64,000 bases of DNA from Sinomonas cyclohexanicum. GTDB lineage: Bacteria; Actinomycetota; Actinomycetes; Actinomycetales; Micrococcaceae. The DNA lies in contig NZ_AP024525.1 in the NCBI RefSeq assembly GCF_020886775.1, positions 992,001-1,056,000 of the forward strand, written 5' to 3'. The notes below the pieces were generated by a model. That model had not been told where the DNA came from. It made no database searches and saw nothing but the letters and a program-made list of their open reading frames with translations. Of this stretch, positions 33,702-42,774 are shown piece after piece. Numbering within the stretch: the first letter of the stretch is position 1; each line of letters starts with the position of its first letter. Both the position numbers and the translations under genes were made by a program.

Positions 33702-33913
33702 GGGTACGTGAACCAACGTGCCCCGGCTGTCCCGGGTACGTGAACCAACGTGCCCCGGGAGTCTCGGGTACGTGAACCAACGTGCCCCGGCCGTCTCGGG
33801 TACGTGAACCAACGTGCCCCGGCCGTCTCGGGTACGTGAACCAACGTGCCCCGGCCGTCTCGGGTACGTGAACCAACGTGCCCCGGCCGTCTCGGGTACG
33901 GGTACCCGAGACG
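33702..33913. repeat. 32-bp tandem repeat, six full copies plus a terminal palindrome
   Basis: GGGTACGTGAACCAACGTGC begins at 33702, 33734, 33766, 33798, 33830 and 33862, with exact 32-base spacing. The first two junctions vary slightly and the later ones are identical. A seventh partial copy at 33894 turns into an inverted copy, so 33888-33899 pairs with 33902-33913 as a 12-bp stem. The array fills the space between two convergent genes and contains no unique spacers. Confidence 0.9.
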
Positions 33914-33920
33914 TGGGTCG

Positions 33921-35909
33921 TCAGCCGACGTGGACCCAGGGGCGCTCGGTGATGTCGGGCTCCGCCTCGCGCAGCACCTCGCGGGTCACGGGCGCGATCT
34001 CGCCCACGCCGAAGAACAGGAACTTCGTGAGGTTGATGACCGGGTTCCCCTCGGTCCAGCGGAAGTAGATGTGCGGCATGAGCCCGGTGACGTTGCGCAG
34101 GTGCAGCAGCACCGCTGCGAGCGTGTTGGGCACGTTGCTCGAGTGCACCTCGAGGACCTTGAACCCGTGCCGCCGGAACCCGCGGACGTCGAGCTCCTGC
34201 TCGAACTCTGAGGAGTCGTCCACCACGACCTCGATGAAGAGGATGTCCGCGTCCTCGGGCAGGTGGTTCGCGGCACGGGCGTGCTCGAGCTTGTTGCGAT
34301 AGCGCTCGGAGTCGAGCCGCTTGGGCTCGTGGGCGATGAGCCGGATGGGCCCCTCCTCCACGTCGGCGAGGAACTCGAGCGCCTGCTCGTCGAGCCGCAC
34401 GTGGGTAGCGCGCAGCTCGAAGGAGCGGCGCACGCGCGAGGCGAAGGAGACCACGAGGATTCCCACGATGAACAGGGCCGCGATGCGGATGCCGTCCGGC
34501 CGCTCGACCACGTTCGCCACGGTCGTGTAGACGAACACGGCGCTGACGATCGCGAAGGCCCACATCTTGGCCGTCTGCTTCTTGCTGCGCGCGGAGAGCG
34601 TCACAGCGACCGCTGCGGAGGTCATGAGCACGAGCACGCCGGTGGCGTAGGCGCCGCCCTGGGCGTCCACGCTCGCCTCGAAGATCCACGTGATGAGGAA
34701 TCCGATCGCGGTGAACACGAGCACGAGCGGCCGCACCGCGCGTGCCCACGCCGGGGCCATGCCGTAGCGGGGTAGGTACCGGGGCACGAGGTTGAGCAGC
34801 CCCGCCATCGCGGAGGCGCCCGCGAACCACAGGATCGCGATGGTCGAGACGTCATAGACCGTGCCGAACCCGTCGCCGAAGAACTGGTGCGCGAGGTACG
34901 CGAGGGCACGGCCGTTGGCCTTGCCGCCGTCCTGGAACTCGGCCGCGGGGATGAGCACCGTGGTGGCGAAGCTCGAGGTGATGAGGAACGCGGACATGAT
35001 GAGCGCCGCGGTGGTCAGCAGGCGGTGCGTGCCCCGGATGCGGCCCACGGGGTTCGCGTCCGTGTCCGAGGGGTCGCCCTTGACCTGGGGCATGACGGCC
35101 ACGCCCGTCTCGAAGCCTGAGAGGCCGAGCGCGAGCTTCGGGAACACGATGAGCGCGATCCCCACCATGATGAGCGGATCGCTGTGCTGCGCCGTGAGCG
35201 CGGTCCACCAGTCCGTGACCATCGATCCCTCGGTGAGGACATGCGCCACCGCGGTGCCGACCACCACGGCGTTGAGCACGAGGTACACGCCCACGAGCAC
35301 CACGGCGACGTTGATCGCCTCCTTGAACCCGCGCAGGAACACGATGCCCAGGGCCGCGATGAGCACGAGCGTGATGGTGATCTGCTGCCCGTGGAACGCC
35401 GCCGGGGCGAACGGGTTCTCGATGAGGTGCGCGCTCGCATCTGCCGCGGAGAGCGTCATCGTGATCATGAAGTCGGTGGCCGCGAAGCCCAAGAGCGCGA
35501 GCACGAACAGCTTGCCCGTCCAGCGTCCCATGAGCCGCTCGAGCATGGCGATCGATCCCTCGCCGCGGTGGCTCTCCCGGGCCACCCGCCGGTAGACGGG
35601 CAGCGCGCCGGCGAGTGTGACGATCACGAGGATGATCGTGGCCATCGGTGCCAGGAGCCCGGCGGCGAGCGCAGCGATGGCCGGCTGGTAGCCGAGGGTC
35701 GAGAAGTAGTCGACGCCGGTGAGGCACATGACGCGCCACCACGACGAGGGCTTGTGGTCCTCCTGGGGGACCCCGTGGGGGCCCTGCCTCTTGCCCGCTG
35801 TCTCTGGCATGCCCTCGAGGAGCCATTGGCGGAAGGTCGAGTGGGGCCGGTTGGGGCGCTTCCCGCGCCGCGGGGATGGCTCGGCCGGCGGCCGCATGAG
35901 AGTGGTCAT
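33921..35909 (-). CDS. Large APC-type permease with cytosolic C-terminal domain
   Basis: A 662-residue transporter. An N-terminal cytosolic tail of about 55 residues leads into some 12 membrane helices starting at [41 protein letters not shown] and [20 protein letters not shown] are conserved-looking loops. After about residue 505 comes a soluble domain of roughly 155 residues ([24 protein letters not shown]... [20 protein letters not shown]... [28 protein letters not shown]). Substrate (amino acid or K+) is unknown. The start follows AGGAGCC. No cyclic-di-AMP riboswitch, known for some permeases of this size, could be matched upstream. Confidence 0.82.
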   Translation of the reverse strand: MTTLMRPPAEPSPRRGKRPNRPHSTFRQWLLEGMPETAGKRQGPHGVPQEDHKPSSWWRVMCLTGVDYFSTLGYQPAIAALAAGLLAPMATIILVIVTLAGALPVYRRVARESHRGEGSIAMLERLMGRWTGKLFVLALLGFAATDFMITMTLSAADASAHLIENPFAPAAFHGQQITITLVLIAALGIVFLRGFKEAINVAVVLVGVYLVLNAVVVGTAVAHVLTEGSMVTDWWTALTAQHSDPLIMVGIALIVFPKLALGLSGFETGVAVMPQVKGDPSDTDANPVGRIRGTHRLLTTAALIMSAFLITSSFATTVLIPAAEFQDGGKANGRALAYLAHQFFGDGFGTVYDVSTIAILWFAGASAMAGLLNLVPRYLPRYGMAPAWARAVRPLVLVFTAIGFLITWIFEASVDAQGGAYATGVLVLMTSAAVAVTLSARSKKQTAKMWAFAIVSAVFVYTTVANVVERPDGIRIAALFIVGILVVSFASRVRRSFELRATHVRLDEQALEFLADVEEGPIRLIAHEPKRLDSERYRNKLEHARAANHLPEDADILFIEVVVDDSSEFEQELDVRGFRRHGFKVLEVHSSNVPNTLAAVLLHLRNVTGLMPHIYFRWTEGNPVINLTKFLFFGVGEIAPVTREVLREAEPDITERPWVHVG

Positions 35910-36217
35910 GGCTCCTGCTGTTTCGGGTGTACAGCTTGGAGGGTAGGCCCCGATAGGGGCGGCGACGCCCGGATTTATGGAACCTTAACGCGGGTGTGAC
36001 GCACGACGCCGCCCGCTCGCTCGCCGTGGCCCCGGTCACGGTCCCCTCACGGTCGCCGCCCGAGAGCGGACTCCCGGTCACGGGATTATTTCAGTTCGAT
36101 GGATTTATTCTTGAGCCCCTATCGGTATGTGTGGGGCCGGTGCCACGGTGATGGGGGCGGCCACATCGCCCGCAGCACCCATCACTCCCCATCCACCGCA
36201 CTCACCAGGGAAACGTC
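35910..36217. other. 308-bp divergent promoter region
   Basis: It serves the large permease (-) and a lipoprotein (+). Seen are a GCCCC/GGGGC hairpin (35948-35961), a second CGCACGACGCCG variant of the dispersed 12-mer (36001-36012) and an AT-richer stretch (36084-36112) that could hold the lipoprotein promoter. No known riboswitch pattern was recognised. Confidence 0.45.
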
Positions 36218-36922
36218 ATGGCAACCACCGATACCTCCCGCCGTCTCGCGGCGCTCTCCGGCGCCGCCCTCGTCCTCGGCCTGGCCCTCACCGGCTGCCG
36301 CGGCACGACGACGGCAACTCAGGACTCCACTCAGTCCGCTCTTCCGGCCGGTACCACCCAGCAGCCCGCGCCGGGTGCCTCGACCCCGACCGCGGCTGCC
36401 CCCGCGTCGGCCCGCGCCACCTTCACGTTCCCCGACGGCCGGATCTCCTTCGACTACCCCGCCGACTGGACTGTGGACCTCTTCCACCCGGCCTCGGCGG
36501 CCGTCCCGACGGCCACGGCGACGATCAGGGACGCCGCCGGGCGGGCCATGGCCACCGTGTACGTGGGTGCGATCGGGGACGAAGTGGGCCAGTCCGGCAC
36601 TCGCACCGTCTACGAGTCGATTCCGGTACCCGGCCTCGCGGGGTTCCCCGCCCCGGCCCCCCATGCATCGTTCTTCCGCGCCGAGTCCGGCGGCGTCTCG
36701 CACTACACGCTCGCGCTGACGGCGGGCGCCGCTCAGTCCGGCGAAGCCGCGCCGATGCAGGCACCCAGCGGGCTCATCCAGACGGGGACCGGAGTGATGA
36801 CTGCCGAGGCGGTCTGGGATTCGCCGACCCCGTTCTCCTCCGAGGGCGCCGCCAAGGCCTGGTACGCCTCAGCGGAGGGCAGGGCCGTCCGGGGCATCCT
36901 GCTGAGCCTGCGCGCACAGTGA
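36218..36922 (+). CDS. Secreted lipoprotein, PsbP/LpqN-like
   Basis: A 234-residue predicted lipoprotein. Lipobox LALTGC with Cys at about residue 27, then a Thr/Ala/Pro linker to about residue 65. The folded part begins FTFPDGRISFDYPADWTVDLF, a pattern seen in LpqN/PsbP-like secreted proteins, and ends ESIPVPGLAGF...AEGRAVRGILLSLRAQ. It is paralogous with the protein at 37129: both have the F.YP.DW motif, a VPGL segment and an ILLSL C-terminus. Function unknown. The start follows AGGGAAACGTC. Confidence 0.78.
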   Translation: MATTDTSRRLAALSGAALVLGLALTGCRGTTTATQDSTQSALPAGTTQQPAPGASTPTAAAPASARATFTFPDGRISFDYPADWTVDLFHPASAAVPTATATIRDAAGRAMATVYVGAIGDEVGQSGTRTVYESIPVPGLAGFPAPAPHASFFRAESGGVSHYTLALTAGAAQSGEAAPMQAPSGLIQTGTGVMTAEAVWDSPTPFSSEGAAKAWYASAEGRAVRGILLSLRAQ

Positions 36923-37045
36923 CGCAGCAGGGGTACCGTCGACGACGCGCGGTCCCGGTGGGTTTCGGGGGAGGGCCGGCGGGCCAAGGCTGCGGTGACG
37001 AGCCTCGCCGCCGGCTGACCGGAGGCGGCCGTGGGCCGTGGCGCC

Positions 37046-37084
37046 CACCACTGTTCACGCGGCCCCCTGCGTGGGACAGTGGTG
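37046..37084. terminator. Hairpin between the paired lipoprotein genes
   Basis: CACCACTGT (37046-37054) pairs with 37076-37084, and CACGC with GCGTG inside it. It lies in the 206-bp gap after the first lipoprotein gene. Confidence 0.45.
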
Positions 37085-37128
37085 CCCGAGCGCCCCGCAC
37101 CCAAGGGCGCTCGAGGGGGACGACGTCG

Positions 37129-37857
37129 ATGCACCCTGCACTAGACCGTGGGCGCCCGTGGCGCGCAGCGGGCCACGCCGTCGTGGCGTTGCTCGCCGCG
37201 GGCGCCCTCGCATCCTGCTCGGTCCCCGCTCCGGCCGGCGACGCCTCGCCGCAGCGCACGACGGCGCCCGGCCCGGCGCCGTCGTCCGCGGCGCCTTCTG
37301 CGGCCCCGCCCGCCGCCACTCCGCCTGCGGCCCTGAAGATCCACCGCTTCACGTCCCACCCGCTCTCGTTCCGCTACCCGTCCGACTGGCAGGTCGCCGC
37401 CGAGACGCTGCCGATCGGCGCGGGCCGCGACCAGCGCGAGACCGCAACCGTCAGCGATGCGTCGGGCCGCGCGGTCCTCTCCGTGTTCGTCAACTGGGCC
37501 CCGCAGGATGTCGGCGTGGACGTGACACGGGCCGTGCTGGACGCAGAGCCCGTTCCCGGACTGGATTCGGCTGCCGTCCGGCCCGGGCACTACGCCTTCT
37601 ACGCCGAGACCTCCGCGGGCACCGGGGCCGTGTCCTACGCCATGACAATCACGCCGGGCCGGCCGGTCGACGGTCCGGGCCAGAGCCGCGGCGGACCCGC
37701 GGATGCGGTGGTCCAGATCGGCTCGGGGTACGCCGTGGCCGCGGACGCGAGCCCCGAGATCCTGCAGTTCCCGGACCCGGCGGACGCGCGGGCCTGGCTC
37801 GCCTCAGACCAGGCGCAGCGGGTCAAGGCCATTCTCCTGAGCCTCACCGTGTACTGA
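37129..37857 (+). CDS. Secreted lipoprotein, paralog of the preceding one
   Basis: A 242-residue predicted lipoprotein: lipobox AGALASC with Cys at about residue 30, Pro/Ala/Ser linker to about 68 (one stretch encoded by a 12-mer copy, 37255-37266), then LKIHRFTSHPLSFRYPSDWQV, EPVPGLDSAAV and the C-terminal RVKAILLSLTVY. It shares domain layout and motifs with the 36218 gene, so tandem duplication followed by divergence is inferred. The start follows GAGGGGGACGACGTCG. Function unknown. Confidence 0.78.
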   Translation: MHPALDRGRPWRAAGHAVVALLAAGALASCSVPAPAGDASPQRTTAPGPAPSSAAPSAAPPAATPPAALKIHRFTSHPLSFRYPSDWQVAAETLPIGAGRDQRETATVSDASGRAVLSVFVNWAPQDVGVDVTRAVLDAEPVPGLDSAAVRPGHYAFYAETSAGTGAVSYAMTITPGRPVDGPGQSRGGPADAVVQIGSGYAVAADASPEILQFPDPADARAWLASDQAQRVKAILLSLTVY

Positions 37858-37974
37858 GCCCGGCGTACCGCGCCCGGGGCCCCGTTGAGTAAACATGGGG
37901 TGCATGTGAGTCAACTTTTCCTGTAGTGTGGGTCACAGACGCGCCACACCTACTGCTTCCCCTAGGAGGAACCC

Positions 37975-39028
37975 TTGGAAGAGCTGCGCATCGAGGAGAA
38001 CGGCAACCTCGGCCCCATCGATTCGTCCCGGATCCCGCGCTTCGCGGGGGCGGCGACCTACGCCCGCCTGCCCCGGCTCGACCAGATGGCACGCGCGGAC
38101 GTGAAGGTCGTCGGCGTCCCCTTCGACGCCGGCGTCTCCTACCGCCCCGGCGCCCGCTTCGGCGCGAACCACGTCCGCGAGGCGAGCCGTCTCCTGCGCC
38201 CGTACAACCCGGCGCTGGACGCCTCGCCGTTCGCCAACGCCCAGGTCGCCGACGCCGGGGACATGGCCGTCAACCCGTTCAACATCCACGAGGCCATCGA
38301 GACGATCCAGCAGAACGCGCTGGAGCTCACGGCCGACGGCGCGCGCCTCCTCACCATCGGCGGCGACCACACGATCGCCCTCCCGCTGCTCCGTGCGGCG
38401 TCCGAGCGCGCCGGCGAGCCCGTCGCGCTCCTGCACTTCGACGCCCACCTGGACACGTGGGACACCTACTTCGGCGCCGAATACACCCACGGCACCCCGT
38501 TCCGCCGCGCCGTCGAGGAAGGCATCCTCGACACCGACGCGCTCTCCCACGTGGGCACACGCGGCCCGCTCTACGGCAAGAAGGACCTCGAGGACGACCG
38601 CCGCTTCGGCTTCGGCATCGTGACCTCCTCCGATGTCTACTACCAGGGCGTGCGCGAGACCGTCGCGAAGCTGCGCGACCGCATCGGCAGCCGCCCGCTC
38701 TACATCTCCGTGGACATCGACGTCCTCGACCCCGCCCACGCCCCCGGCACCGGCACCCCCGAGGCCGGCGGCATCACGAGCCGCGAGCTCCTCGAGATCA
38801 TCCGCGGCCTCCGCGGGGCGAACATCGTCGGCGCCGACGTCGTCCGTCGAGGTCTCCCCGGCCTACGACCACGCCGAGATCACCGGCGTCGCCGCGAGCC
38901 ACGTGGCCTACGACCTCGTCACGCTCATGAGCGAGCTGCCGAAGGCAGGGGACGGTCCGGCGGTTGAGCGGAGCCGCGGCCAGGAGGCGGCCCGAGGCCA
39001 GCAGCGCACGACGGCGGGTGCCCAGTGA
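37975..39028 (+). pseudogene. Agmatinase/guanidinobutyrase-like ureohydrolase, frameshifted near its 3' end
   Basis: An arginase-superfamily enzyme (agmatine or a guanidino acid to urea plus an amine). TTG 37975 follows AGGAGGAACCC. Mn-ligand motifs are intact: GGDHTIALP (about residue 123), [12 protein letters not shown] (about 153) and [16 protein letters not shown] (about 245). After GADVV (ending 38844) an extra CGTC shifts the frame; the expected [31 protein letters not shown] continues one frame over from 38849 to the stop at 39026-39028. If real, the last 20% of the fold is replaced by an Arg-rich tail; if a sequencing error, the product is about 350 residues. The stop overlaps the next GTG start (GTGA). 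Confidence 0.82.
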
Positions 39029-40825
39029 GCCCGGTCGAGTCGCCGTGGACGGGGGACGCCCAGACCCGCGCAACCGTGGTTGAGCGGAGCCGAATCCCGG
39101 TCGAGCCCGCAGCGGAGGGCGCCCAGACCGCCGTCGTGCGCGACGAGGCGCCCGCGGTCCGCAACGGGCGGCGACCTCGTGGTCGAGACGCTCGAGGCGC
39201 TCGGCGCGAAGACCGTCTTCGGCATCCCCGGACAGCACGCGCTGGGCCTGTTCGACGCGATGGGCCGGGGAAACCTGCACTTCGTCTCGAGCCGGGTCGA
39301 GAACAACTCCGCGTTCGCCGCGGACGGCTACTCCCGCGCGACCGGTGAGGTCGGCGTCCTGTTCCTCTCCACCGGTCCGGGCGCGCTGACCTCGCTCGCG
39401 GGCCTCCAGGAGGCTTACGCGACCGGGGTGCCGATGGTGGTGATCGCGAGCCAGATCCCGCTCGAGGGTCTCGGCGCGCGCCGCAAGGGCATGCTCCACC
39501 AGCTCGACGACCAGAAGGCCTCCGCCGCGAACGTGACGAAGAGCCAGCGGCTCATCCAGCACGCCTCCGGCATCCCGAGCGCCATCCAGGACGCATGGAC
39601 GGACGCAATCTCCTCGCCGCAGGGGCCCGTGTGGGTCGAGATTCCGCAGAACGTGCTGCTCGACCCGATCGTCGTGCCGCCGGTCGAGGACGCGCTCGCG
39701 GTGGCGGCCGACAACCCGCCGCGTGTCGAGCTCGTGCGCGAGGCCGTCAAGTGGCTGCGGGAAGCGAAGCGGCCCGCGATCATCGCCGGTGGCGGCACGC
39801 GGCGCGGGCACGCCGAGAAGGCGCTTGCGCACCTCGCGGAGCAGCTCCGCGCGCCGGTGATCTGCACCCCCGGCGGCAACGGCGCGTTCCCGTGGGAGCA
39901 CCCGCTCTCGCTCCAGTCCTGGATCGAGGACCGGCACATGACGGACGTCCTCGAGGACGCGGACGTGCTCGTGGTCGTCGGGTCCTCGCTCGGGGAGGTC
40001 ACGTCGAACTACTTCACGTTCGAGCCGCGGGGCCGCATCATCCAGATCGACGCCGAGCCGCGCGTGCTCGAGTCGAACCGGCCGGGCCTCGGCATCCGGG
40101 CGGACGCAGGACAGGCGCTGGAAGCGCTCAACGCCGCGCTGGACGAGGCACTCGCCCACCCTCTCGGCGGCCGCCCGCCCGCGCCGGACTGGCACGGCAA
40201 GGCGCCCGAGGAGGTCGTCGCGGAGTCCCTCGCCAAGGTACGCGAGCGCCTCGCGTCGCAGGACCTCGGCAAGGAGCTGCGGTTCATGGCGGACATCCGC
40301 GCGGCGGTGCCGGATGACATGCAGACGTTCTGGGACATGACGATCTCCGCGTACTGGGCCTGGAGCTGCTGGGACGCACGGCAGGGCCAGTTCCACTCCG
40401 CGCAGGGCGCCGGCGGGCTCGGCTTCGGCTTCCCGGCTGCGATCGGCGGGGCCGTGGGCCTCGCGACGACGGGGAGGCCCGCGCGCGTGCTGGCCGTTTC
40501 CGGCGACGGGTCCGCGATGTACTCGATCTCCGAGCTCGCCACGGCCAAGCAGCACAACGTCCCGGTCACGTGGCTCATCGTGGACGACGGCGGGTACGGG
40601 ATCCTGCGCGAGTACATGGTCGGGGCCTTCGGGAAGGCCACCGCGACCGAGCTCGCCCGGCCGGACTTCGTGGCCCTCGCCGCGTCCTTCGGCGTCCCCG
40701 CGAAGCGCGTCGCGCCGGAGCACGTGCGGGAGGCGCTCGAGGAGAGCCTCGCCGCGGACGGGCCGAACGTCGTCGTGGTCGAGACGCTCCTGAAGATGTT
40801 CGCCCCGACGCACCTGGAGTTCTAG
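39025..40825 (+). pseudogene. ThDP-dependent enzyme (acetolactate synthase/benzoylformate decarboxylase-like), frameshifted near its 5' end
   Basis: A ThDP enzyme of about 600 residues: ALGAKTVFGIPGQHALGLFDAM, FVSSRVENNSAFAADGYSRATG (catalytic-type Glu), LSTGPGALTSLAGLQEAY, and the cofactor site GDGSAMYSISELATAKQHNVPVTWLIVDDGGYG. The natural start is GTG 39025, coupled to the ureohydrolase, but after AVRNG one extra base (39165-39171, GGGC before GGC) breaks the frame. The rest runs openly from about 39170 to 40825; a TTG at 39080 could start it artificially. The acidic, repeat-rich N-terminal linker contains a 12-mer copy (39129-39140). Co-occurrence with a guanidino hydrolase suggests a shared amine pathway. 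Confidence 0.8.
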
Positions 40826-40839
40826 CCCGACCCACCTCC

Positions 40840-40916
40840 CGTCTGGGGGTCACGTTCTGGGGGTCACGTTCTGGGGGTCACGCCCGACGTGGCTTCCAGA
40901 ACGTGACCCCCAGACG
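40840..40916. terminator. 21-bp perfect hairpin with internal tandem repeat
   Basis: 40840-40860 pairs exactly with 40896-40916; the left side repeats CTGGGGGTCACGTT. It follows the ThDP-enzyme gene by 14 bp and marks the left border of the IS island. Confidence 0.7.
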
Positions 40917-40921
40917 TCGTT
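40903..40921. repeat. Left copy of 19-bp repeat flanking the IS island
   Basis: GTGACCCCCAGACGTCGTT is identical to 44105-44123. It is the end of the hairpin above plus 5 bases. Confidence 0.75.
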
Positions 40922-41314
40922 AACGGCTCGGTGACATACGACGATGCCCTCTCGCCGGCGGCCCGTGCCCGCCGATGTGGTGCGGATCCGCCGACTTGCC
41001 GCGTTGCCGCCGGGTCTGACCCCCGCGTAGGCGGCAGACCCCCGTTTCTGCGACCGTCGAAAGCTGACCTCCAGAAGCTGGCCTCCAGCATGGGGGCGCC
41101 GCCTGCGGGGCGCACCGTGGTGCGCGAAGGTTCGTGCGTGGCCGGTGGTTGCGCCGTGTGTGTGCGGGATGGATGCTGGGGGTGTCCGTCGCGGTCGACC
41201 CCGAACCTTCTGTGGTGCCGGTGAGCCTGTCCTCCAGCATGGTGGCGGAGGGCCTCCGCGGGAACCGTGGATTGGTGCCTTTGAGCCCGAGCGTCAGACT
41301 TCCGAATCTCTCCT
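40922..41314. other. Non-coding 393 bp left of the IS256-type element; possible displaced IS110 left end
   Basis: No convincing gene is present. Hairpin-forming segments are GCGCACCGTGGTGCGC (about 41110-41125) and GCGGAGGGCCTCCGC (about 41246-41260). IS110-group elements carry their bridge RNA in a long left end, and only 52 bases separate the IS110-type transposase from the IS256-type terminus, so this segment may be the rest of that left end. This is inference. Confidence 0.3.
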
Positions 41315-42774
41315 GGAGCGTGTCAAGTTGTTTGTGTGAGTGGTCGGTCTCCGGTTTGGTTCAGAGGTAGGGGTTGATGCGTTCGGGGTAGGCCAGGGCG
41401 AGCTGGGCCAGGGCCTGCTTCCAGTTCGTGGTGACCTGGCCTTGGACGAGGCGCCCGTCGGCCTTGCGCCGGTGTGCGGGCAGTCCGCGCTCCTTGGCCC
41501 GTTGGCGGGCGCGCTTGTCCTCGATGTTGCAGATCGCGAGCCAGAGCAGCTTCACGACCGCGTCGTCGGAGGGGAAGTGGCCGCGGTTCTTGATGACCTT
41601 GCGCAGCTGGTAGTTCAGCGACTCGATCGCGTTGGTGGTGTAGATGACCCGGCGCAGCATCGGCGGGAACGCCAGGAACGGGATGAACCGCTCCCAGGCG
41701 TCCTGGAACGCCCGGACCGTGTTGGGGTTCTTCTTCCCCAGCTCGGAGGCCGCGAACTCCTCAAGGGCCGCCTTCGCGGCGGCCTCGTTCGGGGCCTGAT
41801 AGACCGTCTTGAGGGCCGCGGCGACGGCCTTGCGCTGGCCGTAGGCCACGAACCGCATCGAGGCCCGGATCAGGTGCACCACGCAGGTCTGCACCAGCGA
41901 CTCGGGCCAGGTTGCCTCGATCGCCTCGGGGAAGCCGGTGAGCCCGTCGCAGCAGACGATGAGTACGTCCCGGACGCCGCGGTTGGCCAGCTCGGCGCAT
42001 ACCCCGGCCCAGAACTTCGCGCCCTCGGCGGCCTGGACCCAGATCCCGAGCACGTGCTTGATCCCGTCCATGTCCACCCCGACCGCGATGTGCGCGGCCT
42101 TGTTGCGCACGTGCGCCCCGTCGCGGACCTTGACCACGATCGCGTCCAGGTAGATGACCGGGTAGAAGGACTCCAGCGGCCGGCGCTGCCAGGCCAGGAC
42201 CTCGTCCAGGACCTCGTCGGTGACCTTGGAGATCGTCTCGCGGCTGACCTCGGTGCCGACCGTGGAGACGAGGTGATGCTCGATGTCGCGCACCGTCATC
42301 CCGCCCGCGTACAGGGAGATGATCATGTCATCGAGCCCGGACAGGCGCCGGGCGCCCTTGGGCACGAGCATCGGTGTGAAGGTCCCGTCCCGGTCCCGCG
42401 GGACCGCGAGCTCCACGTCCCCGGCGATCGTGCCGACAGTCTTCGGGAACGAGCCGTTGCGCGAGTTCGGGAACAGCGCCGCGTCCGGGTCGCCCTTCTC
42501 GTACCCGAGGTGGTCCGACAGCTCGGCCTGCATCCCGCGCTCGAGGCCGGCCTTGATCAGCTGCTGGATCAGCCCGTCCCTGCCCTCGAGCTGGACCTGC
42601 CCGGCATCGATCATCGAGTACAGCTCATCCAGCGCCCCCGACGCCTCGAGCGCTTCCACGCCCTCACGCTGGGCCCTGCGGCGCTCCTGCCGCTCTTCCT
42701 TGCTGACCATGCTCATCAGTGTCTCGGCTTTCTGTCAGGGACACCGCCCTCACACAAACCATCTGACACCCTCC
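41315..42774 (-). mobile_element. IS256-family insertion sequence
   Basis: Terminal inverted repeats 41315-41342 and 42747-42774 match at 23 of 28 positions, sharing GTGTCA and GTTTGTGTGAG. CTCTCCT lies directly outside the left end (41308-41314) and spans the right end (42774-42780), a possible imperfect target duplication. It holds one intact transposase gene. Confidence 0.8.
41361..42716 (-). CDS. IS256-family transposase (mutator type)
   Basis: A 451-residue DDE transposase of the Transposase_mut family, full length. Catalytic-region motifs are VIYLDAIVVKVRDG (first Asp), VCCDGLTGFPEAI (second Asp, in the family's C/DGLxGF block) and the region around AWERFIPFLAFPP with the late TTNAIESLNYQLRK. 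The N-terminal region (DHLGYEKGD) is the usual DNA-binding part. No frameshift or stop is seen, so the element may be active. Confidence 0.93.
   Translation of the reverse strand: MSMVSKEERQERRRAQREGVEALEASGALDELYSMIDAGQVQLEGRDGLIQQLIKAGLERGMQAELSDHLGYEKGDPDAALFPNSRNGSFPKTVGTIAGDVELAVPRDRDGTFTPMLVPKGARRLSGLDDMIISLYAGGMTVRDIEHHLVSTVGTEVSRETISKVTDEVLDEVLAWQRRPLESFYPVIYLDAIVVKVRDGAHVRNKAAHIAVGVDMDGIKHVLGIWVQAAEGAKFWAGVCAELANRGVRDVLIVCCDGLTGFPEAIEATWPESLVQTCVVHLIRASMRFVAYGQRKAVAAALKTVYQAPNEAAAKAALEEFAASELGKKNPNTVRAFQDAWERFIPFLAFPPMLRRVIYTTNAIESLNYQLRKVIKNRGHFPSDDAVVKLLWLAICNIEDKRARQRAKERGLPAHRRKADGRLVQGQVTTNWKQALAQLALAYPERINPYL

Noticed and set aside
33545-33844. Open frame with repeated VHVPETAGARWFTYPR peptide in the tandem array
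   Set aside because: A 32-base period is not a multiple of three, so the frame drifts through the repeat; it has no ribosome site and simply reads through the repeat.
33702-33913. Possible CRISPR array
   Set aside because: The 32-bp units are contiguous with no unique spacers and no cas genes nearby.
35910-36217. Possible cyclic-di-AMP (ydaO) riboswitch upstream of the large permease
   Set aside because: Such switches occur before some actinobacterial permeases, but I could not match the conserved core on the relevant strand; only simple hairpins were seen.
39080-39170. TTG 39080 as the true start of the ThDP enzyme
   Set aside because: The 30 codons after it are Arg/Ser/Pro-rich shadow sequence. 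The GTGA-coupled start at 39025 gives a sensible leader that joins the enzyme after one indel.
41145-41339. Short open frames between the ThDP gene hairpin and the IS256-type element
   Set aside because: No ribosome sites, no recognisable motifs, and they overlap one another and the IS terminus.
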